Source: Roseiflexaceae bacterium UBA965 (GTDB lineage Bacteria > Chloroflexota > Chloroflexia > Chloroflexales > Roseiflexaceae). Taken from it: a stretch of DNA of 6,280 bases. The DNA is taken from positions 1 through 6,280 of the forward strand of contig DBCF01000191.1 in the NCBI GenBank assembly GCA_002292925.1, given 5' to 3'. The notes under the pieces are model-generated. The model saw nothing but the letters and a program-made list of their open reading frames with translations, was not told where the DNA came from and ran no database searches. Below are positions 5,117 through 6,280 of this stretch, one piece after another. Position 1 is the first letter of the stretch, and the number at the start of each line of letters is the position of its first letter. Made by a program: the position numbers and the translations under genes.

Positions 5117-6139
5117 ATGATATCTATCATCCTTAACGAGCCTTGGGAAGCGGCCAAATGCACGGCGGCGTGGGACGCAGACCAGCTCACGCTCTACCCC
5201 GCCGGCACCACGGCTGACCAAATTGACCCAGCCACCGACGTGCTCAGTACCTTCATCCACACCAAAATCACCGCCGCGCACATGGATCGCTTGCCCAATT
5301 TGCGTTTGATTGCCACGCGCTCGACCGGCTTTGACCACATCGACATCGCGGCGGCCTCCGCCCGCAAAATCGCTGTCTGCAATGTGCCGGCCTATGGCGA
5401 ACGCACCGTGGCCGAGTACGCCATGGCGTTGTTGCTGGCGGCCACGCGGCTGGTGTTGCCGAGTACTTACCGCCTGCAACACGATTTTTCGGCCAATGTA
5501 CAAGGCTTGCGGGGCGTCGACATTCACGGCAAAACGGTGGGGATTGTGGGGACCGGTCGCATCGGGCGGAGCTTTGGGCGGATGATTGCCGGCTTTGCGC
5601 CTCACATCATCGCTTACGATGTCACACCAGAACTCGATTGGGGTGCCGAAGTGGGGGCGACCTTTGTGGACCTCGACAGTCTGTATCGCCAGGCCGACAT
5701 TATTTCGTTCCATTTGCCGCTGTTTGCCACCACGCACCACACCTTCAACATGCAGACGTTGGCGTTGCTCAAGCCTGGTGTATTTGTGGTCAACACCTCG
5801 CGGGGTGGCTTGATCGACAGTGCGGCCTTGCTGGCAGGGCTCAATCAAGGGATTGTGCGAGGCGCGGCGCTCGATGTGGTCGACCACGAAGAGCTGATTG
5901 GTAGCCAGAGCGACAGCCCCGATGTGCAGGTGATGAAAGAATTGCTGGCCCACCCGCATGTGATTGCGAGCGCCCACAATGCTTTTAATACGAGTGAAGC
6001 GCTCGAGCGCATCCTCAGCACCACCATCGAAACCATCAACCAACATTTGACGGGGTATGAACCACATTACATGATTCCTCCATCGTTTGCGTCATTGCAT
6101 GGCGCCAACGATGGAGGAATCATGAAGTCGGAAGCATGA
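5117..6139 (+). CDS. D-isomer-specific 2-hydroxyacid dehydrogenase, D-lactate dehydrogenase-like
   Basis: This 340-residue cytosolic enzyme would interconvert a 2-oxoacid and a D-2-hydroxyacid with NAD(H), most plausibly pyruvate and D-lactate. RSTGFDHIDI (68-77) and NVPAYGERTVAEYA (89-102) are typical of the D-LDH-like branch. The dinucleotide fold shows GTGRIG (145-150), with D168 at the end of the second strand favouring NAD over NADP. The catalytic residues are R229 in NTSRGGLID, E258 (or E259) in ALDVVDHEEL, and H287 in SAHNAFNT; the His-x-Ala-Phe-x-Thr pattern points to D-lactate dehydrogenase rather than glycerate or formate enzymes. The natural fold probably ends near residue 318. The last ~22 residues (319-340) are encoded by an 18-bp inverted repeat with a dispersed GGCGCC element in its loop, and then by GAAG heptads, so this tail looks acquired. 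The substrate is not certain. Confidence 0.9.
   Translation: MISIILNEPWEAAKCTAAWDADQLTLYPAGTTADQIDPATDVLSTFIHTKITAAHMDRLPNLRLIATRSTGFDHIDIAAASARKIAVCNVPAYGERTVAEYAMALLLAATRLVLPSTYRLQHDFSANVQGLRGVDIHGKTVGIVGTGRIGRSFGRMIAGFAPHIIAYDVTPELDWGAEVGATFVDLDSLYRQADIISFHLPLFATTHHTFNMQTLALLKPGVFVVNTSRGGLIDSAALLAGLNQGIVRGAALDVVDHEELIGSQSDSPDVQVMKELLAHPHVIASAHNAFNTSEALERILSTTIETINQHLTGYEPHYMIPPSFASLHGANDGGIMKSEA
6070..6124. repeat. 18-bp inverted repeat with a GGCGCC element in its loop, inside the dehydrogenase 3' end
   Basis: The arms 6070-6087 and 6107-6124 are exact reverse complements. The 19-nt loop (6088-6106) holds GCGTCATTGCATGGCGC, which itself pairs over 7 positions with one G-T. The whole can fold into a nearly continuous hairpin of about 25 bp with a single T-C mismatch at the junction. 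No T-tract follows. It lies fully within codons near residues 318-336 of the dehydrogenase. Confidence 0.9.
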
Positions 6140-6155
6140 AGTCAGAAGTATGAAG
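6121..6155 (+). repeat. Heptad array NNNGAAG x5
   Basis: Five consecutive 7-mers end in GAAG: CATGAAG, TCGGAAG, CATGAAG, TCAGAAG and TATGAAG. The dehydrogenase stop codon (6137-6139) lies in the third. The reverse complement CTTCNNN heptads occur at about 2319-2358 and 2582-2600, which ties this end to the upstream repeat block. Confidence 0.85.
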
Positions 6156-6157
6156 TA

Positions 6158-6215
6158 GCGGCGTCATTGCATGGCGCCCACGAAAAACGACGGAGCGGCG
6201 TCATTGCATGGCGCC
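6158..6215 (+). repeat. Two GGCGCC mini-hairpin elements, inverted orientation
   Basis: GGCGTCATTGCATGGCGCC preceded by GC occurs at 6158-6178 and 6195-6215. Each can fold into an 8-bp stem with one G-T pair and the loop TGC. They differ from the upstream copies, read on the same side, by one central base (G instead of A). Confidence 0.85.
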
Positions 6216-6253
6216 GTGGACGGTTCCCCGGGGGCGCCATGGACGGTTCCCCG
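6211..6253 (+). repeat. 23-nt direct repeat with GGACGGTTCCCC
   Basis: GCGCCGTGGACGGTTCCCCG at 6211-6230 is repeated with one change as GCGCCATGGACGGTTCCCCG at 6234-6253, so the period is 23 nt. This module is not seen in the upstream block. Confidence 0.8.
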
Positions 6254-6280
6254 TGCCTCCGCGTCCTCTGCGTCCTCTGT
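6251..6280 (-). repeat. Inverted 8-mer and 9-mer modules at the window end
   Basis: Read on the minus strand the sequence runs ACAGAGGAC, GCAGAGGAC, GCGGAGGCACGG, which matches the 9-mer and 8-mer modules of the upstream units in the same order but without the palindrome between them. The array continues beyond the window edge. Confidence 0.8.

Noticed and set aside
5102..6067. Minus-strand open reading frame of 321 codons opposite the dehydrogenase
   Set aside because: Its length follows from the codon bias of the true gene on the other strand. The translated product has no recognisable fold and no ribosome site, while the + strand has full catalytic and NAD-binding motifs.

Overview
The window is a 6.3-kb stretch of bacterial chromosome at roughly 55% GC (estimated by eye), with all seven recognisable protein genes on the + strand. 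The order rplS, methyltransferase, rnhB, the very repeat-rich intergenic DNA and the style of the housekeeping proteins would suit a filamentous member of the Chloroflexota (Chloroflexales or Herpetosiphon-like). That placement is an inference from general impression and has not been tested by any search.

Region 1 (1-2088) holds two exported proteins, each preceded by a nearly identical Shine-Dalgarno stretch. The first is a secreted, circularly permuted NlpC/P60-type cysteine hydrolase of the YiiX/YebB kind. The second is an unrecognised lipoprotein that looks like a beta-propeller. A 14-bp stem-loop lies between them.

Region 2 (2089-2605) has no gene. It contains two tandem copies, 261 bp apart, of a composite repeat. 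Each copy is built from short modules: a CACAGAGGA 9-mer array, a near-perfect palindrome, a CGGAGGCA 8-mer array, short GGCGCC hairpins and CTTCNNN heptads. It is followed by a good sigma70-type promoter and a leader hairpin for rplS.

Region 3 (2708-5046) is the housekeeping block. It runs rplS (ribosomal protein L19), a UbiE-like SAM methyltransferase, rnhB (ribonuclease HII) and a HEAT-repeat-like protein. The first three are packed so tightly (7-nt gap, then a 17-nt overlap) that co-transcription and translational coupling are likely.

Region 4 (5063-6139) is a D-lactate-dehydrogenase-like 2-hydroxyacid dehydrogenase. It is preceded by a perfect 17-bp stem-loop that ends just before its ribosome binding site. 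The last ~22 codons run into an 18-bp inverted repeat and into heptad repeats.

Region 5 (6070-6280) is an inverted, partly shuffled copy of the region 2 repeat family, so the rplS-to-dehydrogenase block is flanked by inverted repeats. I see no transposase, CRISPR array, tRNA, rRNA, phage gene or defence system. The unusual material is the modular repeat family, its intrusion into a coding sequence, and the stem-loops that abut ribosome binding sites.
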